This document shows, piece by piece, positions 46,423 to 58,110 of a DNA stretch of 64,000 nucleotides. The position numbers were made by a program, and so were the translations under genes. The notes beneath the pieces were generated by a model. It made no database searches and was not told the DNA's origin. It saw only the letters and a program-made list of their open reading frames with translations. Every line of letters begins with the position of its first letter. Positions within the stretch are counted from its first letter, which is position 1. Source of the DNA: Lytechinus variegatus (Eukaryota; Echinodermata; Echinoidea; Temnopleuroida; Toxopneustidae); assembly GCF_018143015.1 (NCBI RefSeq), contig NC_054749.1:30786411-30850410 (forward strand), in the 5' to 3' direction.

Positions 46423-49400
46423 CTAAATGTTTATGAGAGAGAATAAAAGAGAGGGAGGGAAAGAGGGAGAGGGGGGGGGGCGCAGACAGGGATAATAAAT
46501 CGGTTACATATAGACCTAAAGGTAAAACGTTTTTAAAACCTGCTTTCATATTGCTATCAAAGTGTAACCATTGTACCATTATCATACATTTTTCATTTGA
46601 TCGAATATAATTATAGGCCCATATGATCTGTACAGATTCCTTTTATAAATCATAGCATTGGTCGCTTGATAAATATATTTGGCAAAGTCATCAAACAATA
46701 GCTAAGCATTGGTATTTTCGATGATTAGTGTTATTCAATGGGTATTACATTGGAATAATAAATAAACGCAAAATAAGTTTCCTGGACAAAGAACCCCCAT
46801 CATGCCCACCCTACTGGTATTTGGAATGAGGTTTGATCCTGGGGTTTGATGTAATAATCCACTTTGACTTTATCTATAGCTCAAATAAACGTTTAGGGAA
46901 CTACATTGGTTTGCTGAAATGGTTATTCGTATTTGCGAAGAGGAAGAGAGACCTACCAGTGGAGAATGAAATAACTCGGGTGGCATTGACAGATCCAGAA
47001 TCAAACGTAAGGTCTCCGTCGTTCAATTGCAGAAACCTTGTGGTGTTGAAGACTTCAGGGTTCTTCCAGTAGACGGGGTCGTTGTGTATAGAGTAGATGT
47101 TAGATACGATCCTTGTATCCTTGTTGATATCAAAGCCACCTATCTTCCCATCGGCAGAAGCCACGTGTGTGACTCCAAGAGGAACCAATGGATGAAACCT
47201 GTATACCTCGTAGACGCATCGTCGTAATTTACGTTGTCTTCAAAGTTCGCGATTTCCTTGCGAATCTGAGAGAAGAAAACAAATTCATGCAAAATTGTAA
47301 AAGATCAATTTCTCATTCATTATTATGATTATATATAATCCATTTGGTCTTTGGACAATAATTTGAATGTTGATTTGATTTAGTATAGTGATCGATGGCG
47401 AATCGAAGCTATAGGTACCCGCATGAATGGCTGAAGTCCCCCCATCAGCCTTCTTTTTTTTAAAGTAATCTTATACTGTTATGATATGGTCAGAACAGAC
47501 TTAGTATTTTTTATAATCAAATCTCTGTGGTACAAGAAATAACTTTCTATAAGAATTACCCTGTCTTGGAGGTTCTGATCTTCGGCAAGGCGATAGATGA
47601 TAAAAGCGAGGCCCACTCCAATGTTAGTCCTGCCTCCTACAAACAGGTCCATCATGTGACGCCAAACATCCTCAGGTCGGGCAATAGGGGATTCAAGGTT
47701 GTTGATGTAATCGTGATACAATCCGACGAGAGATTTCTTGTCACCCGCGGAAGCTGCCGACTGATCTTGAAGATACTTTTTCACAATGTTGAGCTGAAAT
47801 GAATAAAGGTGGAAATTAACCTCAGACTTCAATATGCAAAAAGAAATATCTAACCAACTTTTCCCATGGAACTAGAAAAAGGGGGGCAGTTACATTCATT
47901 AAAATAAACATATTTACAAACAGGCTCCTTTTTTATAAATTTTAAAATTGGGAATAAAATTAACGAAGTCCTTGACAAATACTAAAGGCCTAATTTCAAT
48001 AAAAACCGTACTGATGGTTTTCAAATTTTGCAAGATCCTTGAAAGACAAATATTCATGTGAGGAAGTAAAGAGACCATGATCTAGAAAATTATGGCGTTT
48101 TTATTTTAAAACCTCAATTGTTTCATTTTTGGGTAGTGAACCTTATTATTTGATGTTTAATTTTACTTAATTTGAACGTTTTACCTTTTCTTTTTTTGTG
48201 TGTTTTCTGCAACCACTCATATCGCTTCCTTACGAGATTCCTTTCAAATGAATGTTAACCTCTAATGCTGCTAACTATAGATCACGCCTTTAAAAATGTA
48301 GTTTTGATTCAGAACTATCACAGCGGCGTGAAATTAAGCAATCCTTAACGGATTTACACGAGTAAGCAGCCAACTATACCGGGCTTTCATGGATGTCCTC
48401 ATCTTCGATTGAGAGAACTGCAAATGTTTTAAATACCCCCTTTAGTTCCTCTTTTGTTTGCTTCCTTCTTTTGCGCCCACCAGTGGTGTAATGACTAAAA
48501 AAGATGGGGACATGATATGGCATTTTGGGGGCAAAAAGTTCTTAAATGTCGCGAGCGAGTGAAAAATTTTGGCATTTTCAACTAAAAAAGTTCTCTATTT
48601 GTGATAGATTTTGACATGCTTTTTATGAATATGTTCATGTTTCGCTGTCTTTAATTCCCCTCTTTTCATTCTTTTTCTTTCTTTTCTTAGTGGTAATGGC
48701 ATAGCTATCCAAGTCCCCGCCGCCTACCCCGCCATGTAAACGCCAGTGGCTCCGGTTCAAAGTACCCCTATACGTAAAATATTGGGTAACAAAATATTAA
48801 ACCTATTATATAGGGATGCCAATGAGTATATTGATCAATTCAGATCATGGAAGAATATATAAATATAGGTCGATGACCCAATGTGAACCTTTTTCTATAA
48901 ATATTGGTTTATTGAATATTTAAAGTTTAATTTCCGTCTTCGCCTCTCCAAATAATATCAAGGGCCTTGCGGCTTCCGTACCTTATACTTTGGTATTATT
49001 TGTCGGGAAAATACTTATTAAGTTCTGCTTTATTACTTTACTAATACTTCTTACTAAAACTATCTGCATAAAGAAAAGATAAGTATAGCGCCAATTAGCT
49101 GACAAACTTCGTCAGAACAACCAAGAAAAATAGTCATCAAATTTTATCAGGGGCACCCCCCCTATGCACGCTAGAGATAGGCCAATCCACTTTTCTTTTA
49201 CTATGATATTTTGAACATTCATGTTTTATTATTGTTTTAATTTATTTTTATTTGAATATGCATAGTCACCTCCGGACTGTTGCCTGGTGTTGGGACGAAG
49301 AGCTGTGGATTGAAAAGTTGGTAAGCCAAAATACTGAGATCGGAACCGAAAGTGCCTTGTGCCAGGTCATAACTACCAACTTCGTTGAAGGTGATGCGGT

Positions 49401-52400
49401 GAAAGAGGTCATCGGCGTAGCCTAACATTGGAGTGATCACTGTGGTGTAATCAGGGTTTGTTTGCAGCTGGCTTATCAAGCCCGTGATGGCTGTGTTCAT
49501 CCGAGGAGTGATTTCATTCCTCATGAATTCGGGATTCTTGATGTATTTGTGGACAAATGCTTGCGTTTCGTCATGAGCAGGACCATTAGCCTGAATAGAA
49601 GCTATAAGGAAAAAGAGGAAAAAATGTCCAACTTATGTGACTGGTTAATTTGCAAACAAAATATTTAATGGCAGGTATCTCGACATGGAGTAAATGCAAT
49701 TAAAATCGATGATTCTTTTTGTATATATTTTGATCTATCTTTGATTTTTTTAATGTAACTTTTACAGTGGAATTTGATGTAAATGATTTGTATGTTGAGG
49801 ATTTATCAATAAAAACATAAATAAAAAAAATCAACGATTCTGCTTTTGTCAGATCATAATTCACTTATGCAATTTTAAAATAATTCACAATTAATTTCAC
49901 ACGCAGGGCGGAATAATAAGGAGCGGTGCAACCGCTTCGTACGATTTATTTTTTTTTTCAGGTAGTACTAAAAAGGGGAGGGGGGAGACATACGAAAAAA
50001 ATTCTGGGCTGTTTGACTCCATAATCTAGAGAGTGGCGGAATGACGTCACTTCAGATCAGTTTGCCCCGCCCATCAAAATACCGGCTCATCTTGCACAGT
50101 TTGCAAATGAGCCAAGATTATTTAAATAATAAGAGCAAGTACTCAAATTATCATTTATAGGAACGTATAAGCTTCAGAGGGACAACGCTGTATATTAAGC
50201 ACGTTGTTGAAGTCCGTCACTCTAACAATCATTATTTAAGCTTTTCTACAAGATTTTTAAACATTTAAACAAGTTGTTTAACAAATTTAATTGTATAAAG
50301 CTTTAAAAAATAATTGTTGGAGTGATGGGTTTAAAGAATGTGCTTGAAAGTTCAAACAACGTCTTTGCGGTGTATTCAATGTAATGGCAAGATTCCATTG
50401 ATTCAAAAGAACACTTATACCTTGGTCACATTTGCTCTACGGGGACCGTACGGCGAGTCGAAAACAGCCGTTTTATCAATTTTGATTCAACCTACCTATA
50501 TGTAGATGGTTTTAAAAAAATGTTTTCTAAAAAAAAAAAGTTTTCTACTCGCCGTACGGCCGCCGTAAAGCAAATGTGACCAAGGTATTACTGTCATTTT
50601 TTTATACTAAAATCGTGTTATGAAAGGAAGTTAAGTTCCCTATTGTGTTAATAATGAAGGCTACATGCATCGAGCTTAAAGTTAATCTCTCTTGAAATGG
50701 CTGATGGTGTCTGAAGTCAGAACCTATTACGTCCTTAAGATGTTAAAAATCATAAAAATAAAATAAATGACTCTAAAAATAGTTTACTTCACCTGTGAAG
50801 CTAGCATTCTTACCAGTCAATGTGACCCATAAGTGACTCTAAAAATAGTTCACTTCACCTGTGAAGTTTGCATCCTTACCAGCCAATGTGACCGGGATAT
50901 TGACGGTATTGACATCTACATCGATATCTAAAAATTCTTGTTTGTTGAATGCCTCCTGTAGATAATCAAGATTGTTGATGAAGCACATCTTAAGTCCCAA
51001 CTCTTCGATGTTCAATTGAAGAAGTCCATCATCCAAACCAAGTTCGGTATTCTTTTGAGCCACCTCGAAAAGCAACTTATAAGTCGGCGTCTGTATCATG
51101 GTAGGTTAAGAGATCCAGCAGATAAATGAATTGATACTCAAACGTCTCTCATCAAAATTTATTCTGGTCAACGACCTTAACGATACGGGGGCCCTAAGGC
51201 CAACTTTAATGATTTAGTAGTCTGTAACGATTTTCATTGCAACATCAATGAAGAAAACACTGAACAGAATACATAAGTAATTCTAAAACAAGGATATGAG
51301 AAGGATATAAGGACAATTTGACTTTCACAATGTTTCTCAGTCACAACACTTCAATGAGATTACATGACATATGCAATACATTATGTATATATATATATAT
51401 ATAATGGGGGGGGGGGTAATTCGTACGCCACTGCTTCTACCCCAGTCACATGACTCCTGAATAGTAAGCCACGTAGGATTATTCTTACATGTTTTTTTTC
51501 CTTCATAAGTAGTAACATCGAAAATGAGAATGATGTTTTCTTGTTTCAAAGGGAACTCGTAATACATAAAACGGGACTTTCTCACAAGTGATAGGGCACA
51601 GAACACGTAGTCTGCAAGCACAGATCCTCATTGGAACTTTGATCAACAAGTGTGCCTCCACGCAAAGACTAGCACATACAAAACTTGCTGTTCTTCATTA
51701 CACAAGGCATGAGTAGGCTGCACATTCAGACCCTTATTTCGAGTGAAGGGTTTTCCCAGCAGACTACAGAACACGTGAGGAGCACTTTTCGTGGGTAAAA
51801 AGGGGCACTGATTCGAGAAAGGGTATTATAAGGTGGCAAACTGGCACTTGCTAACGGCATCAGGGGGTATGAAAGGGGCACAAAACACGTACGTTAGTAG
51901 AGGGCAATTTTCTTGGGTAAAAAGGGGCACTGACACGAGAAAGTGCCCTTACAAGAAGGCAAGGGGGCAATAGCTTACACATAAAACGGGCCCTTCTCAG
52001 AAGAAAGGGGCATAGAACACGTTCGTGAGGGGGCATTTTGTTAAAGATTGACACTGATGAGAAAAATATTGTACTTGCTAACACATAAAACGGGTCCTTC
52101 TCAGATGAAAGATATATAGTAATAAAAATGCACCTACATCGAAAGCATTATGATTACCAGATAAAGTATAAACAACAGTGAATTATTTCAATCTGGACTG
52201 GACAAATCCAGATTTTGTCAAAAAATTATGCCAAATTGTGTTTTTCTTAACAAAAAAGAGGATAGGAATATCTTTTCCTTTTCAGACATATCGAAAATAA
52301 TGAAAAAACATGTTACAACTCACCATTCATGTAAAACAATCCCGAGGTGACATTTTAGATTTGAATCATTCACACTCATTCAATGACTCATGATAAATTA

Positions 52401-55400
52401 CTCTAGCAATTCACACTGGGAATTCAAACATCAAATAAATTGGGAAAGAATAGGGAAAAATAGGTTTAAAATATATCATTTATTCACAAAACGAATCCAA
52501 AGAGAACTTTACAAATATTCAACAATAAATACAATTGAACATCATTGGGCTTAAACCTGTATGATACTCTACAATGTTTGAGGCAATACAAATCAAAGGG
52601 ATAAGCTTATACTTTTAGGATACTCTTCAATGTATGAGGTAATACAAATCAAATGGGATAAGCTTATACCTGTAGGAAACTCGACAATGTATGAGGTAAT
52701 TCAAATCAAAAGGGATAAGCTTATACCTGTAGGATACTCTACAATGTATGTGGCAATACAAATCAAAAGGGATAAGCTTATACCTGTAGGATACTCTGTA
52801 ATGCATGAGGTACTACAAATCAAATGGGATAAGCTTATACCTGTAGGATACTCTGTAATGCATGAGGTACTACAAATCAAATGGGATAAGCTTATACCTG
52901 TAGGATACTCTACAATGTATGTGGCAATACAGATCAAATGGGATAAGCTTATACCTGTAGGATACTCTGCATGTAGGAGGTAATACAAATCAAAAGGGAT
53001 AAGCTTATACCTGTAGGATACTCTGCAATATATGTGGCAATGCAGATCAAATGGGATAAGCTTATACCTGTAGGATACTCTACAATGTATGAGGTAATAC
53101 AAATCAAAAGGGATAAGCTTATACCTGTAGGATACTCTACAATGTATGAAGCAATAAAAACAAAGGGATAAGCTTATACCTACGTGATAGTCTGCAATGT
53201 ACATGTACGAGGTAATACAAATCAAAAGGGATAAGCTTATACCTGTAGGATACTCTACAATGTATGTGGCAATACAGATCAAATGGGATAAGCTTATACC
53301 TGTAGGATACTCTTCAATGTATGAGGTAATACAAATCAAATGGGATAAGCTTATACCTGTAGGATACTCTACAATGTATGTGGCAATACAGATCAAATGG
53401 GATAAGCTTATACCTGTAGGATACTCTACAATGTATGTGGCAATACAGATCAAATGGGATAAGCTTATACCTGTAGGATACTCTGAAATGTATGAAGTAA
53501 TACAAATCAAAAGGGATAAGCTTATACCTACGTGATAGTCTGCAATGTACATGTACGAGGTAATACAAATCAAAAGGTATAAGCTTATCCCTTTTGATTT
53601 GTATTACCTCATACATTGAAGAGTATCCTACAGGTATAAGCTTATCCCTATTGATTTGTATTACCTCATACATTGCAGAGTATCCTACAGGTATAAGCTT
53701 ATCCCATTTGATTTGTATTACCTCATACATTTTAGAGTATCCTACAGGTATAAGCTTATACCTTGTGATTTGTGTTACCTCATACATTGCAGAGTATCCT
53801 ACAGGTATAAGCTTATCCCATTTGATCTGCATTGCCACATACATTGTAGAGTATCCTACAGGTATAAGCTTATCCCATTTGATCTGCATTGCCACATACA
53901 TTGTAGAGTATCCTACAGGTATAAGCTTATCCCATTTGATCTGTATTTGCCACATACATTGTAGTGTATCCTACAGGTATGAGCTTATCCCATTTGATCT
54001 GTATTTGCCACATACATTGTAGAGTATCCTACAGGTATAAGCTTATCCCATCTGATCTGCATTGCCACATACATTGTAGAGTATCCTACAGGTATAAGCT
54101 TATCCCATTTGATCTGTATTTGCCACATACATTGTAGAGTATCCTACAGGTATAAGCTTATCCCTTTTGATTTGTATTACCTCATACATTGTAGAGTATC
54201 CTACAGGTATAAGCTTATCCCTTTTGATTTGTATTACCTCATACATTGAAGAGTATCCTACAGGTATAAGCTTATCCCATTTGATTTGTATTACCTCATA
54301 CATTGAAGAGTATCCTACAGGTATAAGCTTATCCCATTTGATCTGTATTGCCACATACATTGTAGAGTATCCTACAGGTATAAGCTTATCCCTTTTGATT
54401 TGTTTTGCCACATACATTGTACATGTAGAGTATCATACAGGTATAAACTTATCACATTTGATCTGTATTGCCACATATATTGTAGAGTATCCTACAGGTA
54501 TAAGCTTATCCCTTTTGATTTGAATTACCTCATACATTGCAGAGTATCCTACAGGTATAAGCTTATCCCTTTTGATTTGTATTACCTCATACATTGAAGA
54601 GTATCCTACAGGTATAAGCTTATCCCGTTTGATTTGTATTACCTCATACATTGAAGAGTATCCTACAGGTATAAGCTTATCCCTTTTGATTTGTATTACC
54701 TCATACATTGCAGAGTATCCTACAGGTATAAGCTTATCCCATTTGATTTGTATTACCTCATACATTGCAGAGTATCATACTGGTATAAGCTTATCCCTTT
54801 TGATTTGTATTACTTCATGCATTGTAGCAGAGTATCCTACAGGTATAAGCTTATCCCTTTTGATTTGTATTACCTCATACATTGCAGAGTATCTTGCAGG
54901 TATAAGCTTATCCCACTTGATTTGTATTACCTCATACATTGAAGAGTATCCTACAGGTATAAGCTTATCCCGTTTGATTGGTATTACCTCATACATTGAA
55001 GAGTATCCTACAGGTATAAGCTTATCCCTTTTGATTTGTTTTACCTCATACATTGAAGAGTATCCTACAGGTATAAGCTTATACCGTGCGATTTGTGTTA
55101 CCTCATACATTGAAGAGTATCATACTGGTATAAGCTTATCCCTTTTGATTTGTATTACTTCATGCATTGCAGAGTATCCTACAGGTATAAGCTTATCCCT
55201 TTTGATTTGTATTACCTCATACATTGAAGAGTATCCTACAGGTATAAGCTTATCCCGTTTGATTTGTGTTACCTCATACATTGCAGAGTATCCTACAGGT
55301 ATAAGCTTATCCCTATTGATTTGTATTACCTCATACATTGCAGAGTATCCTACAGGTATAAGCTTATCCCATTTGATTTGTATTACCTCATACATTTTAG

Positions 55401-58110
55401 AGTATCCTACAGGTATAAGCTTATACCTTGTGATTTGTGTTACCTCATACATTGCAGAGTATCCTACAGGTATAAGCTTATCCCGTTTGATTTGTGTTAG
55501 CTCATACATTGCAGAGTATCCTACAGGTATAAGCTTATCCCGTTTGATTTGTATTACCTCATACATTGAAGAGTATCCTACAGGTATAAGCTTATCCCGT
55601 TTGATTTGTATTAGCTCATACATTGCAGAGTATCCTACAGGTATAAGCTTATCCCGTTTGATTTGTGTTAGCTCATACATTGCAGAGTATCCTACAGGTA
55701 TAAGCTTATCCCGTTTGATTTGTATTACCTCATACATTGAAGAGTATCCTACAGGTATAAGCTTATCCCGTTTGATTTGTGTTAGCTCATACATTGCAGA
55801 GTATCCTACAGGTATAAGCTTATCCCGTTTGATTTGTATTACCTCATACATTGAAGAGTATCCTACAGGTATAAGCTTATCCCGTTTGATTTGTATTACC
55901 TCATACATTGACGAGTATCCTACAGGTATAAGCTTATTCCATTTGATTTTTATTACCTCATACATTGAAGAGTATCCTACAGGTATAAGCTTATCCCATT
56001 TGATCTGTATTGCCACATACATTGTAGAGTATCCTACAGGTATAAGCTTATCCCTTTTGATTTGTTTTGCCACATACATTGTACATGTAGAGTATCATAC
56101 AGGTATAAACTTATCCCATTTGATCTGTATTGCCACATACATTGTAGAGTATCCTACAGGTATAAGCTTATCCCATTTGATTTGTATTACCTCATACATT
56201 GTAGAGTATCCTACAGGTATAAGCTTATCCCTTTTGATTTGTATTACTTCATGCATTGCAGAGTATCCTACAGGTATAAGCTTATCCCTTTTGATTTGTA
56301 TTACCTCATACATTGAAGAGTATCCTACAGGTATAAGCTTATCCCATTTGATCTGTATTGCCACATACATTGTAGAGTATCCTACAGGTATAAGCTTATC
56401 CCTTTTGATTTGTTTTGCCACATACATTGTACATGTAGAGTATCCTACAGGTATAAGCTTATCCCATTTGATCTGTATTGCCACATACATTGTAGAGTAA
56501 CATACAGGTATAAGCTTATCCCATTTGATTTGTCTTACCTCATACATTGTAGAGTATCCTACAGGTATAAGCTTATCCCTTTTGATTTGTATTACTTCAT
56601 GCATTGCAGAGTATCCTACAGGTATAAGCTTATCCCTTTTGATTTGTATTACCTCATACATTGTAGAGTATCCTACAGGTATAAGCTTATCCCGTTTGAT
56701 TTGTGTTACCTCATACATTGCAGAGTATCCTACAGGTATAAGCTTATCCCGTTTTATTTGTATTACCTCATACATTGAAGAGTATCCTACAGGTATAAGC
56801 TTATCCCATTTGATTTGTATTACCTCATACATTGTAGAGTATTCTACAGGTATAAGCTTATCCCTTTTGATTTGTATTACCTTGTACATGTACATTGCAG
56901 ACTATCACGTAGGTATAAGCTTATCCCTTTTGTTTTTATTACTTCATACATTGTAGATTATCATACAGGTATAAGCTTATCCCGTTTGATTTGTGTTACC
57001 TCATACATTGCAGAGTATCCTACAGGTATAAGCTTATACTTTGTGATTTGTATTACCTCCTACATTGCAGAGTATCACACAGGTATAAGTTTATCCCTTT
57101 TGATTTGTATTACCTCCTACATTGCAGAGTATCACACACGTATAAGCTTATCCCTTTTGATTTGTATTGCCTCATACATTGCAGAGTATACAGTTGTACA
57201 TACACATGTTTATTTATATTCCATTGAATGACAAATTAAATCAAACATATATACTGTGAAAAGATTTTACATGGTCTAATTGTGATGTATTGCTGTTTTG
57301 AATTGTGCCATATGAATTAAATCAAGTGATAGAGAGAGAGAGGATGGTTGAATTGGTGATTTCATTGAGCTAATGGCACTAATTTTTCAACTTTTTTATA
57401 CAAAATTTGGACCAGATGCCCTTACAAGTGGAACAATATTACAGCAAAAATGCATCTTTTTTGTGAATTTGAGCAGTCCATTTTTGGTCATTTTGTCCAG
57501 ATTGAAATAATTTACTGTTAAACCCAGTCATTCGGATCTTAATTTAAAATTAAAATAGAATTGGTCAACTAATCTGCTGATTTAAATGTGTCCACCCACC
57601 AAAATAAATCATGAATAGATAGATCAATAAACAAACAAATAAAATATACATTTAAATAAATGAATAAATAAATAAACGATAAAACATCAAACAGCATTTT
57701 GGCAGTTTGGTACATGTAAACAAATTGACAAATCTATTTCTCATCTATTTCCTTTTCTTCTTTTCTCTCACGACTTTGCATCAACAAATAACAACTGTGT
57801 ATGGTCTGATTTGTTTTCAAATGACTTCATGAGGGTGCCTAACTAACGAACAATAGAAGAAATAAAAGATGGAAAACTTACCGATGGTGGGAGGTCCTTT
57901 AGAAATAACTTCAGGAAAAGAAACCAACTTGGAGAAGGGTAAGTAGGACCCGGCGGGGGGGTTTCTAGTCTTGGTGTCGTCCAAATCATGTTCGTCAGAT
58001 CTACTTTCGTCCGGTTGGCTGTCCATGGGTTTTGGCCGGACCTTCCCACCATTGCAGCTTGTGGTCATCACCATCAGCCCAAAGAGCAATGCTGTCCAAA
58101 GACGAGACAT
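46241..58110 (-). CDS. Divergent CYP2-like cytochrome P450, six exons seen
   Basis: This is a haem-thiolate protein of the P450 superfamily; the substrate is unknown. Exons in transcript order are 58110-57882, 51090-50880, 49601-49270, 47793-47560, 47265-46957 and 46422-46241, about 498 codons with a TAA stop. Seen motifs are GPPTIG near the N-terminus, FINNLDYLQEAF, I-helix FVGGRTNIGVG, K-helix EVYR (ExxR), WKNPEVFNTTRF (PERF region) and the haem loop FSTGRRSCPGELLAR with the ligand Cys. Usual length is about 490-500. Odd points: the N-terminus reads like a secretory signal plus an acidic linker; WxxxR of helix C is absent (NGPAHDETQ); the I-helix acid/Thr pair is replaced (GGRTNI); the K-helix exon is one base short; exon 1 ends in phase 1 while the next exon seen starts in phase 0, so a short exon is missing. 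It may be a working non-oxygenase-type P450 with an assembly error, or a recent pseudogene. Confidence 0.85.
46957..47265 (-). CDS. P450 exon: K-helix and PERF region, one-base frame break
   Basis: The exon has 309 bp between acceptor CTCTCAG and donor GTAGGT. It starts in frame as IRKEIANFEDNVNYDDA and then continues one frame over as VYEVYRFHPLVPLGVTHV, GFDINKDTRIVSNIYSIHND and WKNPEVFNTTRFL, ending FSTG. The frame change falls at about 47213-47217. An exon of 310 bp would restore the splice phase on both sides, so one base seems lost, in the genome or in the assembly. Confidence 0.9.
47560..47793 (-). CDS. P450 exon: I-helix
   Basis: The exon has 234 bp (78 codons), lies between acceptor ATTTCAG and donor GTAATT, and is phase 0 at both ends. 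It encodes LNIVKKYLQDQ, then RPEDVWRHMMDLFVGGRTNI and LAFIIYRLAEDQNLQDR. The normal oxygen-activating I-helix motif (A/G)Gx(D/E)T(T/S) reads GGRTNI here, so the acid and both hydroxyl residues are changed. Confidence 0.92.
47794..49269 (-). other. P450 intron before the I-helix exon
   Basis: AT-rich, with G- and C-runs near 47880 and 49150 but no complete repeat or gene. The flanking exons are both in phase 0. Confidence 0.7.
49270..49601 (-). CDS. P450 exon: helices C to F
   Basis: The exon has 332 bp, follows CCTTATAG and ends before GTGACT. It opens with ASIQANGPAHDETQAFVHKY, where most P450s have 'NGP.W...RRF': Trp and Arg are replaced by His and Gln. It continues through NEITPRMNTAITGLISQLQ and DDLFHRITFNEVGSYDLAQG to LFVPTPGNSPE. 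Confidence 0.87.
50418..50587. mobile_element. Harbinger-like MITE with TTA target duplication
   Basis: The ends are TACCTTGGTCACATTTGCT and AGCAAATGTGACCAAGGTA, followed inward by CCGTACGGCGAGT and its complement. TTA flanks both sides (50415-50417, 50588-50590). 170 bp, in a P450 intron. Confidence 0.9.
50768..50893. repeat. 66-bp tandem duplication across a P450 splice donor
   Basis: The units 50768-50833 and 50834-50893 share TGACTCTAAAAATAGTT, ACTTCACCTGTGAAG and CTTACCAG..CAATGTGACC. On the - strand each has the exon end and a GTAAG donor, so the exon has two possible donors 66 bp apart. Reading through to the second meets a stop in frame. Confidence 0.9.
50880..51090 (-). CDS. P450 exon: helix A to B-C region
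   Basis: The exon has 211 bp, follows acceptor ATACAG and ends before GTAAGG. It encodes TPTYKLLFEVAQKNTELGLD, then LKMCFINNLDYLQEAFNKQE and DVNTVNIPVTLA. This matches the P450 pattern 'kPH..L.ELAkkyG ... Vl.n..d.lkEaf'. The last 14-15 bases and the donor are duplicated 66 bp downstream. Confidence 0.85.
51560..52110. repeat. Degenerate direct repeats ~150 bp long
   Basis: ACATAAAACGGG..CTTCTCA recurs near 51565, 51980 and 52083. GGGTAAAAAGGGGCACTGA recurs at 51796 and 51916. GAACACGT-type words occur between. No coding signal. It lies between the P450 exon at 50880-51090 and the satellite. Confidence 0.7.
52560..57190. repeat. 57-bp satellite, head-to-head inverted array
   Basis: The unit in right-arm orientation runs ACCTCATACATTGAAGAGTA, TCCTACAGGTATAAGCTTAT, CCCTTTTGATTTGTATT (57 bp). 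Length gives about 80 units. From 52560 to 53583 the units are in the reverse orientation, and from 53584 to 57190 in the forward orientation, meeting in the AAGCTT at 53581-53586. Variants (GCCACATACATTGTA; an insert TACATGTA) recur in blocks, so there is higher-order structure. Because 57 is a multiple of three, long open frames appear on both strands; they are not genes. The array fills most of the first P450 intron. Confidence 0.95.
57882..58110 (-). CDS. P450 exon 1: signal-like N-terminus
   Basis: The ATG is at 58110-58108 and the exon ends before GTAAGT (229 bp, phase 1). It encodes MSRLWTALLFGLMVMTTSC, a hydrophobic signal or anchor, then about 35 charged residues rich in Asp/Glu/Lys, then YLPFSKLVSFPEVISKGPPT and IG. 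Microsomal P450s normally pass straight from the anchor to the Pro-rich hinge, so the acidic linker is unusual. Because the phase does not match the next exon seen, the link to the rest of the gene rests on strand, order and the Pro-rich hinge. Confidence 0.7.

Noticed and set aside
51337-51621. 94-codon - strand frame considered as the missing P450 exon
   Set aside because: Its sequence does not fit the P450 segment between the GPP hinge and helix A, and no fitting splice phase was found.
54572-56500. 642-codon open frame and other long frames on both strands
   Set aside because: They are by-products of the 57-bp satellite: the unit is a multiple of three and has stop-free frames on both strands. 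The repeated peptide has no signal of selection over the other frames.
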